Origin: a bacterium
GTDB taxonomy: Bacteria > Patescibacteriota > Minisyncoccia > UBA6257 > GWB1-50-10
Assembly: GCA_021815205.1 (NCBI GenBank)
Contig: JAKAHD010000007.1
Coordinates: 1 to 36,015 of the forward strand
DNA: 36,015 nucleotides
Direction: 5' to 3'
This document shows positions 22,280 to 31,320 of this stretch, one piece after another (the stretch's first letter is position 1; the number at the start of each line of letters is the position of its first letter). The position numbers were made by a program, and so were the translations under genes. Under the pieces are notes generated by a model. It was not told the origin of the DNA. It saw only the letters and a program-made list of their open reading frames with translations, and searched no databases.

Positions 22280-22864
22280 TTATTTCTTCGTCTTCACGAT
22301 CCCGTCGATAAGTCCATAATCTTTCGCTTCCTGTGCGGTGAGATAGAAGTCGCGGTCGGTGTCGCGCTCAATCGCCGAGAGCTTCTGCCCCGTGTGTTTC
22401 ACGAGAATCTGGTTAATTTTATCCTTGATCTTCACGATGTGCCGCGCGGTAATCTCAATCTCGATTGCCTGGCCTTCCGCGCCGCCCATCACCTGGTGCA
22501 GGAGAATTTCGGAATTGGGAAGCGCAAACCGCTTTCCCTTCGCGCCTGCACCGAGCAAGACGGCGCCCATCGAGGCCGCCATCCCGACGCAGATCGTGGA
22601 GACCGGCGCCTTCACATACTGCATCGTGTCATAAATCGCGAGCCCCGCGGTTACGGATCCTCCCGGCGTGTTCAGATAGAGCTGGATATCCTTCTTTGAG
22701 TCCTCGTGATCAAGAAACAAAAGTTGTGCGATCACGCTGTTTGCGACCTGGTCCACGACAGGGCCGCCCAAAAAAATAATCCGCTCCTTTAAGAGGCGCG
22801 AGTAGATATCGTACACCCGCTCGCCGTATGCCGACTTCTCTATAACGGTAGGAATAAGGTTCAT
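22280..22864 (-). CDS. clpP: ATP-dependent Clp protease proteolytic subunit
   Basis: 194 aa, normal length. Catalytic Ser in [13 protein letters not shown], His in [15 protein letters not shown] and Asp in [11 protein letters not shown] are complete. It begins [20 protein letters not shown] with the usual N-terminal loop. It forms the tetradecameric protease chamber with Clp ATPases. It starts 2 nt after the stop of the upstream membrane-anchored gene, so both are on one mRNA. Confidence 0.95.
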   Translation of the reverse strand: MNLIPTVIEKSAYGERVYDIYSRLLKERIIFLGGPVVDQVANSVIAQLLFLDHEDSKKDIQLYLNTPGGSVTAGLAIYDTMQYVKAPVSTICVGMAASMGAVLLGAGAKGKRFALPNSEILLHQVMGGAEGQAIEIEITARHIVKIKDKINQILVKHTGQKLSAIERDTDRDFYLTAQEAKDYGLIDGIVKTKK

Positions 22865-22866
22865 CC

Positions 22867-23364
22867 CTAGTACTTTACCAGAGTGACTTTCGTGACGTCA
22901 AACCTCTGTGCGGTCATGATGTTCGCGGCGGTCTCTACGGTAATGGTGGCACCCGTTTTTATAGCGGAGAATGCGAGCGAGCGTGTCTTCGGATTGCCCC
23001 GCGTGTCAATCGAGGAGTAATCCACAAGCACGTACTTGGTAGCGGGAGTCGTGTTCGCCATCAAGGTTTCTTTCACGCGAGGTGAGCCGTCCGTATGCGG
23101 AAGATAATCCGTCGGGTTATTTGCTTCGAGCTGGAGCGTCGCGCCGTAAATCGCGGTCACAGTACCGATAATCGAGTGCAGTTCCTTCGGCGGCTTCGGG
23201 TAAATCGCCTCCACTACATTTTTATATTTTGCCTCACCTTGCAGGGTGCCCTCCGCCATGCCGCGCCCCTCACCAACGAAGTATCCCGCGATGCCGAACG
23301 CGACGACAAGCGCCACGCCTCCGGTAATCAAAATTTTTTTGTTGATATTTGCAGGTTGCTCCAT
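22867..23364 (-). CDS. Membrane-anchored protein of unknown function, upstream of clpP
   Basis: 165 aa. The TM segment [20 protein letters not shown] is followed by a Gly/Glu spacer and a beta-rich domain ([20 protein letters not shown] ... [19 protein letters not shown]) that resembles small OB/DUF5666-like extracytoplasmic domains. The link to clpP is only by operon. A minus-strand TATAAT lies 8 nt before the start, giving a near-leaderless message. Confidence 0.65.
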   Translation of the reverse strand: MEQPANINKKILITGGVALVVAFGIAGYFVGEGRGMAEGTLQGEAKYKNVVEAIYPKPPKELHSIIGTVTAIYGATLQLEANNPTDYLPHTDGSPRVKETLMANTTPATKYVLVDYSSIDTRGNPKTRSLAFSAIKTGATITVETAANIMTAQRFDVTKVTLVKY

Positions 23365-23395
23365 TTGCTATAATTATAACATATCCCGATAATTT

Positions 23396-23427
23396 TTCCG
23401 CCAAAGGCGGATCCTCCCCTTGAGGAT
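23396..23427. repeat. Twin-hairpin repeat (inverse orientation)
   Basis: TTCCGCC-AAA-GGCGGA then TCCTCCCCTTGAGGA: the reverse complement order of the pair at 20147-20178, with matching flanking A/T stretches. Confidence 0.65.
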
Positions 23428-23480
23428 AATTTAAAATTTTTAATTTTTAAAACGATCCTTTGTGGTATAATACTAATGTT

Positions 23481-24986
23481 ATGAGAAGCAAGAAAAATAT
23501 GCGGAGCGCGAAGCGGTTGTATCGCAATCCGTTCGTGTATCTCACGGTCGTGTTGGTATTCATCGCCGCCTTCGAGCTCGTGAACCTCGTGCGGGCGGGA
23601 TACATAGGTCCCACGACGACACCTCCGGGAGGGGAGCCCGCGACGCCTTTGGATACGAGTTCGGTTTTGCAATTCAAGGAAGGAAATCTCGTGGTGGGAA
23701 CCTCCTCTACCGCGAAGGGGGTAAGCTTGAATAATAATGGAATTATCTATTTCGGATCTGTTGGTAGTAACGGTTCATTTACCCCTCAAGGAGGTATCTC
23801 ATTCGATCCTGTAAACCACAAAATGCAGTATGCGACGAGCACCAGCTGGGCGTGGACCGATTTCGGCACCGGTAGCGGAAGCGGAATTTCCGGGATCTAC
23901 GACGTGGACGCTCACGGAGGAGTTCCCTTTATCGTGCAAGGCGCGGGAAACATAGGCGGCATTCTTATAAAAGGTACGAGCGCGAGCCAAAGATACTCAC
24001 CTCTTCTTTCGTGGGACAGCGGTGCGCAAATATTCAGTGCGAGAGCCGAAAATTCCACACTTTCCTTCGGTATCGGCAACGAAAGCGCATTTACGCCGCT
24101 CCTTACGATGGACAAGAATGGAAATTTCTCAATACAGGGTGTCGCGGTCGCACCCCCCGCCTCAAATCCGACCTGGACGGTTCAAGGAACTTACGGGCAA
24201 GACCAGCCGCCGTATGACGCGCAAGGGAACCCGATTCGACAACTCTCATGTGACAAGGGCTCTCAAGACCAGGAGTGTAGCCGCATCTCCCATTTTAATG
24301 GAAATTATCCCGGTGGCACCGTACCAATCCCCGGTGACTTCGGATACGATGCGTATACGCAGCGCACTACTACCAGTTTTTGTTCTAATGATCCCCAGTC
24401 GGGCGACCCCACTTGCCCTGCCAATTCCCATGTATGGTATGACGTGTATAGGTTTTATAGGGATACCACAACAGAAGCTTCGGCGTCGTGGCACCTCGTT
24501 GGTAGTACCGACTCCTTCCCCCCTCCAACCGGGAATACTAAACGGCTTTCATGCGACAAGGTTTCTGACAAAGCTGACTGCCCCTCTACGAGTAGCGAGA
24601 TGAACGGCATGCTCTTCTTTGATGGGACCAGTCCTGGCAGCACATACAATTTTGGTTCTGACGCATATCAATCCTACATCTGTATTGATCCCTACACTTG
24701 TGTCTCGCCCATTCCCTTATACGGGGTCTACCGATACGGAACAAACACCCCCCCACCTCCCGCGACCGCTCCCGCCTCACTCACCATACACGGCACGCTG
24801 GAAGTTATAGGGACTTCGACCGTGAACGGCCAACCTATCGTTCCCCCGGGAACATGGTGCGGGTACTATAACGGCAGTGGCACAGTCTTTTCATGCAATG
24901 GCTATAACGTACAGAATGGGTGCCCGCCGGGGTGGCGTCAAGGAATAGTCAGCAATAAAAACGAACAGATCTGCGTAAAAGAATAG
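23481..24986 (+). CDS. Large anchored surface protein with two Cys-containing repeats
   Basis: 501 aa from the ATG at 23481 (TATAAT at 23466-23471, 9 nt upstream). An N-terminal TM segment (FVYLTVVLVFIAAFELVNLV) and AGYIGPTTTPPGG, a CPR-typical post-TM stretch, lead into an extended Gly/Ser/Asn-rich beta region. Two modules of about 75 residues are related: RQLSCDKGSQDQECS...DAYTQ...WYDVYRF and KRLSCDKVSDKADCP...DAYQS...LYGVYRY. A Pro linker and a Cys-rich end (WCGYYNGSG...NGCPPGW) close it. It is a surface or appendage-like protein; no enzyme domain seen. Confidence 0.68.
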   Translation: MRSKKNMRSAKRLYRNPFVYLTVVLVFIAAFELVNLVRAGYIGPTTTPPGGEPATPLDTSSVLQFKEGNLVVGTSSTAKGVSLNNNGIIYFGSVGSNGSFTPQGGISFDPVNHKMQYATSTSWAWTDFGTGSGSGISGIYDVDAHGGVPFIVQGAGNIGGILIKGTSASQRYSPLLSWDSGAQIFSARAENSTLSFGIGNESAFTPLLTMDKNGNFSIQGVAVAPPASNPTWTVQGTYGQDQPPYDAQGNPIRQLSCDKGSQDQECSRISHFNGNYPGGTVPIPGDFGYDAYTQRTTTSFCSNDPQSGDPTCPANSHVWYDVYRFYRDTTTEASASWHLVGSTDSFPPPTGNTKRLSCDKVSDKADCPSTSSEMNGMLFFDGTSPGSTYNFGSDAYQSYICIDPYTCVSPIPLYGVYRYGTNTPPPPATAPASLTIHGTLEVIGTSTVNGQPIVPPGTWCGYYNGSGTVFSCNGYNVQNGCPPGWRQGIVSNKNEQICVKE

Positions 24987-24987
24987 T

Positions 24988-25035
24988 TCTAAGGGTGTCC
25001 AACCTCCTTAATTAAGGAGGTTGGACACCCTTAGA
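24988..25035. repeat. Perfect 48-bp palindrome, family 2
   Basis: Self-complementary over 48 bp with centre TTAATTAA; the half-site ends CCAACCTCCTTAA. It lies right after the surface-protein stop. Its inner 38 bp match 18878-18916 apart from one central base there. Confidence 0.9.
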
Positions 25036-25041
25036 TTAGAA

Positions 25042-25064
25042 CATCAGCGGCTCATTGCCGCTGA
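25042..25064 (+). terminator. Hairpin upstream of the metalloprotease promoter
   Basis: ATCAGCGGC-TCATT-GCCGCTGAT followed by TTTTGG. It may terminate the preceding surface-protein message; the T-tract is short. Confidence 0.45.
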
Positions 25065-25086
25065 TTTTGGTATAATGACGAGAACG

Positions 25087-28000
25087 ATGCGCAAGAGCAC
25101 CACGCAATTTAGGAAGTCCGACTTCCTAAGCGCCGTCTTCGCGGGAGTTCTCCTTCTCGCGCTCTTTTTCTTGCCGCTCCGGTCTCTCGCCGCAGGGATG
25201 GGCGCCCCATGCACGCGGGAGGAGACGAACTTCTTCGTGCGGATGGGGTGCCTCGTGAATCTCGGCGTGCAGGCGATTGGAGATATCGCGGGAGGAGTGC
25301 CATCGGCGCGCGACCAAAAACCCGCTCCAGACGCGCTCCGCGCTCCGGAGGGAGCCGCGCGCATCGAGGAACGGGCTCTGGGATTTTCGCGGAACCTCTC
25401 GGCGCTCGCCGCGTCGTATGAGAAGATAAACGCGGAAGGGCGGACCATGCCGATCGAGCCGCTCGTCTCGCTTGCCCGGGAACGGGAGGCGTCCATGATC
25501 GCGCTTATGGAGAAAAATCCCGCGTTGTTTCTTGCGCAGGCGATGAGCCGGGAAGAAGCATCGCGTCTTCCAAACCAGGTACAGCAACATGTTGAAAGAG
25601 ATGTAACACTGACCGGCAAAGTCGAGACCATTCATTACGATGATTTTAAGAACCGCACTTCGCGCGAGGAGTATTTTTTGAGGACCGGCGGGGAGCGAGT
25701 GCGATTGTATCCGGTGGGGCTTCAAACTCCACTTGTCTCTGGAACGACCCTTCGCCTCCAGGGAAAAGAGCTTGGCAGTAATGTCGCCGCGCTCGCTTCC
25801 CCCGCGACATTTGAGGTGACGGGCACCCCCTCGCTCAATGCGGCTGAACCGCAGAAGACGCTCTTTGTGCTCGTGAATTTTCTTGATTCAGGGACCCCTC
25901 CGTTTACGGTGGAGGAAGCGAAGAAGAAAATTTTCGACGGCCAGTTCCAGAAGTTTTACGAGGAGCAGTCCTACGGCAAAACCTACTGGACGGGGGATGT
26001 GGTGGGGTGGTATACCTACCCCACAAACTCTACATGTGACGGATACAGCGGGTGGCCGTGGCCGGACGATCCGCGATTCCCGGATATCGTAAAGCGCTAC
26101 CAGCTCAACCTCTCAAAGTACGACCATGTGGCGTTTCTCGTTCAGGGCGGCGCGCAGAATAATGTGTGCGGGGGGGGCTTTTCGAGTGTCGGCAAATACA
26201 CTCACTTTGTAAACGGCGTCCAGTACACTTTCTCCGCGTCCGATATTGGGCTTGCTAAACCGGATGATCCCTCCTGGTGGGGCGCCCAGCCGTTTCCATG
26301 GACGAACTTGGATGATCTGCTAAGTCATGAACTTGGTCATGCGCTCGGCGTGCTCCACGCGAACGCGTGGGTATGTAATGACGGTCATGTGCTCTATGGC
26401 CGTGATTGCACCCATCAAGAATACGGGAATCATTTCGACGTAATGGGAACAGGCGGGTATGCCCTGCAGATGAACGCGCTCTACAAGGAAGAGCTCGGAT
26501 GGCTTGATAACTCTTCGTTGGCAACTATTACGAAGTCGGGGACGTATACGCTGAAGCCCCTTGAGAATTCTTCGGGAATTCGCGGGCTAAAAATTAAAAC
26601 TCCTCTCCCGGGAGCGCCTTCTTCCGCTGGAACCGCCCCCTTTTATCTCGAGTATCGCCGCGGCATCGGATTCGATGCGAATCTGAATGACCCGTATTAT
26701 GTTTCAAATCAGCAAGGGGTCCTTGTAAATAGATATGTAGGCGGTTTTCCATTCCCCTTTCCCCGTCTTCTTGATATGACACCCAATGGAGCTACCCCGG
26801 ATTCCTGGACGCTGAACGTGAACGCGGCTCCTTTCGCGGATCCGGGTTTGGGCATTACACTTGGTCCAGTAGTCAAGGCAGACGCATCAGGAACGACACT
26901 TGATATCAAAATTCAAAGCCCCGTATGTGTGCGCCACTATCCGAGTCTAAACCCCAGTTCTTATGTTCTCGCCTCCACTGGTTCCGAAACAAGCTACTGG
27001 TTCAGCATTCAAAATAATGACAGCGCGCCTTGCGGGGCATCACGCTTCAAAGTGCCCCTCTCCGATATGGGGGACTGGGCATACAAACTCTATATAGATG
27101 ATACGGGGAGTGCTTATCAAGAAGGATATTCATTTGTAATGAACCCCGGCGAGGAGCGAGGCGGATACTTTCTGATTTCTATCCCCGCGAACGCGGCATC
27201 GGGGAGCTATATTCATGGAGCCCTGCAGGCGGTGAACACGGATAGCAACTTAAGCACCATAAAGAAGGACCTTTCTTTTTCAATAACGCAATCCCTAGGG
27301 GCCTCGCTTTTTCCCGGTACTCCTCCCGAGCGTGATGTCACTCAAAACCAGAGCGACGTCTCGTTCCTGAAGTTCAATATCACAAATGGGAGCAACTCGA
27401 ATCAAATCTCACAACTCTCCTTCTCCGACGGAAACCTGGTCGCGGAACCGGGAACCCTCGCCTTATTCGACGGAGATGGAAAAAAAATTGCAGATGCAAC
27501 AAGTTTCTATCCTGGCTACTACGACGTATTTTTCTCTCCACCACTCTCCTTCTCTCAAGGCGAGACAAAAGTATTTGATCTGAAGGGCACGGTAAGCAGC
27601 TCAACTGTTGTAACGAGTTATATGGCGTTGAACGGTGCGGATACTATTATGCGCGGCACCCCGCTTACGGGACCTCTGCTTCACGTGATTCCCAAGGCGT
27701 CTCTTTTGATTACCTCGCCCACCGAGGGCGCGTCGTATGAGGTGGGGGGAACACTCCCTATTAGATGGACTTCGCAATCCATTCCCGAAAAAGCCACCGT
27801 GGATATCTATCTCATTGATCCCGACAGGTGGAAAATCGTGAAAGACATCGCGATGGGATACCCCGCCTCGCGCGGCGCCTACGATTTCCAGATTCCCGAC
27901 GACATACTCCTCTCCATGGCGAACTCCTACGAGATCATCGTGAAGGCAATTACCAAAGATCCCACGACATTTGACATCAGCAAACGGTTCGGAATCGCGC

Positions 28001-28608
28001 TTCCCGTCGTTCCGGTTCCTTCAAACCTCGGCGGCTCGGTGAAATATCCCCGTGAGGTTACGCTCACCTGGAAGGCGGATCGGGGAGCGCAGGGCGGCTT
28101 CGAGGTGTGGGGGACGCGGGATCTCAAAGAACCCCCCGCTCTCCTCGGAAGGATTCCTGCCGCCACGTACGCCGCTTATAACAAGTATACGACCATGCTC
28201 AATGAGTCCGACACCGACTTTTTCTATAAAGTCCGCGCCTTCAAGACAAGATTGCAGTGCCCGATAAATATTCAAGCGCTGGGGATTAAGCTGTGGTGCG
28301 CGACCGTTCCAAAGTATTATTCGGAGTTTTCCCCCTTCCTTCGCATACGCGCGATTCCCCCACAACCCTCCGCCCCTGCCGCGCCGGGAGGCACGATCAG
28401 TATCCCGCGCGCCAACTTGAAAGAAATCAACCTCTCGCCCGCGGGTGTGGGAGGCGCGCCGCTCATACCGAAAGCGATGACGGGCGATGCGGTAATCTTC
28501 TCGGTGCCTCAAAACCTCACGAGCGACTACACGATCGAAGCGCGGTTCGAGCGTGAAGGGGTGCTCTCCACCGAAGCGTGGAAAGCATCGCCCGGCGCCT
28601 TGCGGTGA
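25087..28608 (+). CDS. Secreted M11-like (gametolysin-type) zinc metalloprotease, multidomain
   Basis: 1173 aa from the ATG at 25087 (TATAAT at 25071-25076). The signal peptide (SAVFAGVLLLALFFLPLRSLAAG) is followed by a propeptide-like region and a catalytic domain with HELGHALGVLH (His414, Glu415, His418, His424) and a Met-turn FDVMG (Met453), the metzincin pattern of peptidase M11. After about residue 610 come beta-sandwich domains: one NEW3-like, one Kre9/KNH-like (ITSPTEGASYEVGGTLPIRW, near 875) and one FN3-like. It is probably a cell-surface or released protease acting on matrix or host-cell proteins. Codons 8-14 carry a palindrome (25109-25129) that also exists in an intergenic region. 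Confidence 0.84.
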   Translation: MRKSTTQFRKSDFLSAVFAGVLLLALFFLPLRSLAAGMGAPCTREETNFFVRMGCLVNLGVQAIGDIAGGVPSARDQKPAPDALRAPEGAARIEERALGFSRNLSALAASYEKINAEGRTMPIEPLVSLAREREASMIALMEKNPALFLAQAMSREEASRLPNQVQQHVERDVTLTGKVETIHYDDFKNRTSREEYFLRTGGERVRLYPVGLQTPLVSGTTLRLQGKELGSNVAALASPATFEVTGTPSLNAAEPQKTLFVLVNFLDSGTPPFTVEEAKKKIFDGQFQKFYEEQSYGKTYWTGDVVGWYTYPTNSTCDGYSGWPWPDDPRFPDIVKRYQLNLSKYDHVAFLVQGGAQNNVCGGGFSSVGKYTHFVNGVQYTFSASDIGLAKPDDPSWWGAQPFPWTNLDDLLSHELGHALGVLHANAWVCNDGHVLYGRDCTHQEYGNHFDVMGTGGYALQMNALYKEELGWLDNSSLATITKSGTYTLKPLENSSGIRGLKIKTPLPGAPSSAGTAPFYLEYRRGIGFDANLNDPYYVSNQQGVLVNRYVGGFPFPFPRLLDMTPNGATPDSWTLNVNAAPFADPGLGITLGPVVKADASGTTLDIKIQSPVCVRHYPSLNPSSYVLASTGSETSYWFSIQNNDSAPCGASRFKVPLSDMGDWAYKLYIDDTGSAYQEGYSFVMNPGEERGGYFLISIPANAASGSYIHGALQAVNTDSNLSTIKKDLSFSITQSLGASLFPGTPPERDVTQNQSDVSFLKFNITNGSNSNQISQLSFSDGNLVAEPGTLALFDGDGKKIADATSFYPGYYDVFFSPPLSFSQGETKVFDLKGTVSSSTVVTSYMALNGADTIMRGTPLTGPLLHVIPKASLLITSPTEGASYEVGGTLPIRWTSQSIPEKATVDIYLIDPDRWKIVKDIAMGYPASRGAYDFQIPDDILLSMANSYEIIVKAITKDPTTFDISKRFGIALPVVPVPSNLGGSVKYPREVTLTWKADRGAQGGFEVWGTRDLKEPPALLGRIPAATYAAYNKYTTMLNESDTDFFYKVRAFKTRLQCPINIQALGIKLWCATVPKYYSEFSPFLRIRAIPPQPSAPAAPGGTISIPRANLKEINLSPAGVGGAPLIPKAMTGDAVIFSVPQNLTSDYTIEARFEREGVLSTEAWKASPGALR
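25109..25129. repeat. 21-bp palindrome inside a coding sequence, family 3
   Basis: Arms TTAGGAAGT/ACTTCCTAA around CCG. An identical 21-bp copy lies at 33571-33591. Here it encodes part of the region before the signal peptide (FRKSDFL). Confidence 0.75.
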
Positions 28609-28748
28609 TTTATCCCCGCACCTATGGCATAGGTGTTAAGATGAATGAGTGGCGTAGGAATTATTCCTGCGGGGGGGGGTAATACCTCGCAGGAAGGTGT
28701 GAGGATTTATTTCCCACCTCTCCCGAATTTGATACAATAAGAATACCG
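28609..28748. other. Hairpin-rich spacer with a G9 run
   Basis: CACCTATGGCATAGGTG (about 28619-28635) and a TTCCTGCG...CGCAGGAA stem (about 28663-28696) enclosing nine consecutive G (28671-28679). A GTGTGAGGAT word is shared with 33638 and 35818. The box TACAAT (28733-28738) is the promoter element of the next gene, 10 nt before its ATG. Confidence 0.55.
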
Positions 28749-31232
28749 ATGAGATGCAACCGATATTGGCTATGGTCTGCGGCGGCAGTGCTCTTTCTTT
28801 TTGCGGGAGCGGCGCTTGTTTCTGCCGCGTCCCCAGTGCCCGCCCCGCCCTCGGGACTCACCGCGTCCGTACTCTCCGCCTCGCGCGTCGCGCTCTCATG
28901 GACGAATAACGCGACGAACGCGACAGGCCTCTTGGCACACGAGTCGCAGTTTTCAAACTTCTCAACCGATCAGGTGATTCCACTTGCTCCGGATGCCACT
29001 GCATATACATTTGCGGGACTCTCCTCAGAGACCCAGTACTATTTCCGTGTTGACGCGTGCAATAGTTCGGGATGCGCACAATCAAGCGTGGTCTCCGCGA
29101 CGACCGGGAGTCCCGGCGGATTCGGACAGCCCATCGGATTTGCCGCGACCGCAATCTCCGCGTGTCGGATTGATCTGGGGTGGGACGCACAACAGGCGAC
29201 GGATCACTTCGAGATTAAGTATGAAGCGAATGCGTCTAACCTCTTTTCCGGTTTCAGTACCACCTCGACTATTTGGAATGTAAACAGTTACCAGATGGCA
29301 GGACTGTCGATCTCGACGCCCTACTTGTTCCAGGTGCGCGCGTATGATGCGAGCGGCAACGTATCCGCGTGGTCCGCGAGCGCGAAAGCCAGAACAATGG
29401 ATATGCCCGCGCCTGGCGCGCCCGCATTCTCCTCTTCGAAGGGAGGAACGGGAAACGCGCAGATGACGCTCGCGTTTGCGTGGAATGGCACGGTTCCCGC
29501 ATCGCCCTACACGGGGAGCTTTATTATCGAGGAGGCGACATCTACGGACGGAACGAATTTCAGTTCCTTTTCCGTACTCGATTCGGTGCCCGCAAGCCTC
29601 ACCTCTTACAGCACCGCCGGAAGTTTGAATCCTTCGCTTGTGTACAAATTCCAAATGAAGAGTTCGGAGACGAGCATCGGTTGCGCGCCGAGCCAAGCGG
29701 TGTATTCTGCGTACGCAACGGCAATTGCGGTACCGACCATTCCCTCGCATCTCGCGGCGAGCTACGCCTATACTCCCTCGAATCCTCCCGTGAATCTCTC
29801 ATGGAACGCGAGCAAGGTGCCGAGCAGTGGGCAGAACTATTACGAAGTGTGGCGCGGTACCTCGCCGTCAAGCATGACCTATCTCGATAAGGTAACAAGC
29901 GGCACCTCGTATGCCGACGCGAGCGTGGCATCAAACACCACCTATTTCTATAAGGTGCGCGCGTGCAATGAGAACGGCGCGGGAGGCATCGGATGCTCCG
30001 ATTTTTCGAATCAGGATTCGAGGACGGTCGCGAACGCGCCCCAGCGGCTTGCCGCAACGGTGTCAGTAATCCACACTGGAAATCCAAGCACCGCAGACGC
30101 GCAGATTACATGGGATAACACCTTCCCCGAGTTCAACTACTATCTCGAGCGAAGTGATGACGGGGGGACTACCTTCACGCAGATAGGAGGAGCAATTGCG
30201 GGCCCAAGGAGCAATGTGAGCAGTGTAGGTCCTATCTTTGATAATGGGCTCGCGATGGGGAAGACGTACATCTATCGCGTGCGTGCCTATTTCGGCGGCA
30301 CGTCATACTCGGATTATTCGAGTCCCGCAACGCTTAATCTGAATATCAAGCCATTAACCGGATGGGCGTGGGCGGATGCGGGGAATGCGGGCGGCGTGCC
30401 GCACGGGATCGGGTGGATCAAGTTTGATTCGAACACCTCGCCGACCGATGGCGTTCCCTACGGCGTGTATGTGGCAAGCGATGGCACCTTGAGCGGCTAC
30501 GCGTGGAGCGGCTTAGCGTGCAACGCGAACGAGAATCGTCCCGCGAACTCCACCTGCGGCTACGGCTGGCTCTCGTTCAATGCGAATGAACTTACGGGAT
30601 GCCCTGACGGAAACTGTACCGCGAAGTATGACCAGCAGAAAAACCAACTCTCCGGATGGGCGAGATTTTTGAACGGGAAGAATGCGCAGGGAAACGGCGC
30701 CTGGGACGGCTGGGTGAGTTTGGATATGAAAGGAGGCGAACCATCGTATGCGGTATACTATAATCCAACCACGAAGAAGTTTGATCAGAGCAACTCCGGA
30801 GTCACCTCCTACGCCTGGGGTTCCACTGTTACGGGATGGATGGTGTTCCCGTATGTAGAAGGGGATATGTCGGGGGTAGGGATAATAAAAGATATTAAAA
30901 ACCTGCAAGCAACCTCGCTCGATTGTGTGAGTAGTAGTAATTGTCCCGTGCAGTTGAGCTGGACGAATCCATCAGGGTCTAATTTTAAACAGATTTATGT
31001 TTTTAGATATAATGGAGATTTTGGGCATGACGCGCCAAATCAATGTGGTGTCATTCATAACGACTCTGAGTTGAGGCAGTGTAGAGATAAATTATTTCAA
31101 ACCAACAAACCACCATTCAAAGTGTTTACTACACCTTCTATACTGACTCCCGACAAGGCGGTGCAAGTCTCAATAGATGGACTTAATCCAGGCACAACCT
31201 ACAGCTTCTTCATACGAGGAATGAGCCAATAA
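28749..31232 (+). CDS. Secreted fibronectin type III repeat / GWAW surface protein
   Basis: 827 aa. Signal peptide (WSAAAVLFLFAGAALVSAA). About five FN3 domains follow (each PSGLTAS...ALSWT...YYFRVDACN-like) to residue about 530. A Trp-rich section then follows: GWAWADAGNAGG, GIGWIKFDS, GYAWSGLAC, YGWLSFNA, LSGWARFL, WDGWVSLD and YAWGSTVTGWMVF, the GWAW/'IGWISF' repeats common in large CPR surface proteins. A last FN3-like segment closes it. It is probably displayed outside the cell for adhesion. A 67-bp piece (30598-30664) is duplicated at 33497-33563. Confidence 0.8.
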   Translation: MRCNRYWLWSAAAVLFLFAGAALVSAASPVPAPPSGLTASVLSASRVALSWTNNATNATGLLAHESQFSNFSTDQVIPLAPDATAYTFAGLSSETQYYFRVDACNSSGCAQSSVVSATTGSPGGFGQPIGFAATAISACRIDLGWDAQQATDHFEIKYEANASNLFSGFSTTSTIWNVNSYQMAGLSISTPYLFQVRAYDASGNVSAWSASAKARTMDMPAPGAPAFSSSKGGTGNAQMTLAFAWNGTVPASPYTGSFIIEEATSTDGTNFSSFSVLDSVPASLTSYSTAGSLNPSLVYKFQMKSSETSIGCAPSQAVYSAYATAIAVPTIPSHLAASYAYTPSNPPVNLSWNASKVPSSGQNYYEVWRGTSPSSMTYLDKVTSGTSYADASVASNTTYFYKVRACNENGAGGIGCSDFSNQDSRTVANAPQRLAATVSVIHTGNPSTADAQITWDNTFPEFNYYLERSDDGGTTFTQIGGAIAGPRSNVSSVGPIFDNGLAMGKTYIYRVRAYFGGTSYSDYSSPATLNLNIKPLTGWAWADAGNAGGVPHGIGWIKFDSNTSPTDGVPYGVYVASDGTLSGYAWSGLACNANENRPANSTCGYGWLSFNANELTGCPDGNCTAKYDQQKNQLSGWARFLNGKNAQGNGAWDGWVSLDMKGGEPSYAVYYNPTTKKFDQSNSGVTSYAWGSTVTGWMVFPYVEGDMSGVGIIKDIKNLQATSLDCVSSSNCPVQLSWTNPSGSNFKQIYVFRYNGDFGHDAPNQCGVIHNDSELRQCRDKLFQTNKPPFKVFTTPSILTPDKAVQVSIDGLNPGTTYSFFIRGMSQ

Positions 31233-31233
31233 A

Positions 31234-31262
31234 TTGACTTTTCTTGTACTTTATGATACTAT
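31234..31262 (+). promoter_or_regulatory. Strong promoter of the T9SS-signal protein gene
   Basis: TTGACT (31234-31239), a 17-bp spacer, and TACTAT (31257-31262). It gives a leader of about 52 nt before the ATG, unlike the leaderless neighbours. Confidence 0.7.
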
Positions 31263-31320
31263 TTTCCTAAGTAATTAGAGAAAGAAATTTTAAAAATAAA
31301 TAAGGAAGGAGGTGAGAGAA

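Noticed and set aside
28671-28679. G9 run as a phase-variable tract of the following surface gene
   Set aside because: It lies about 50 bp upstream of the -10 box inside a hairpin loop, not in the coding frame or promoter spacer; an effect is possible but unsupported.
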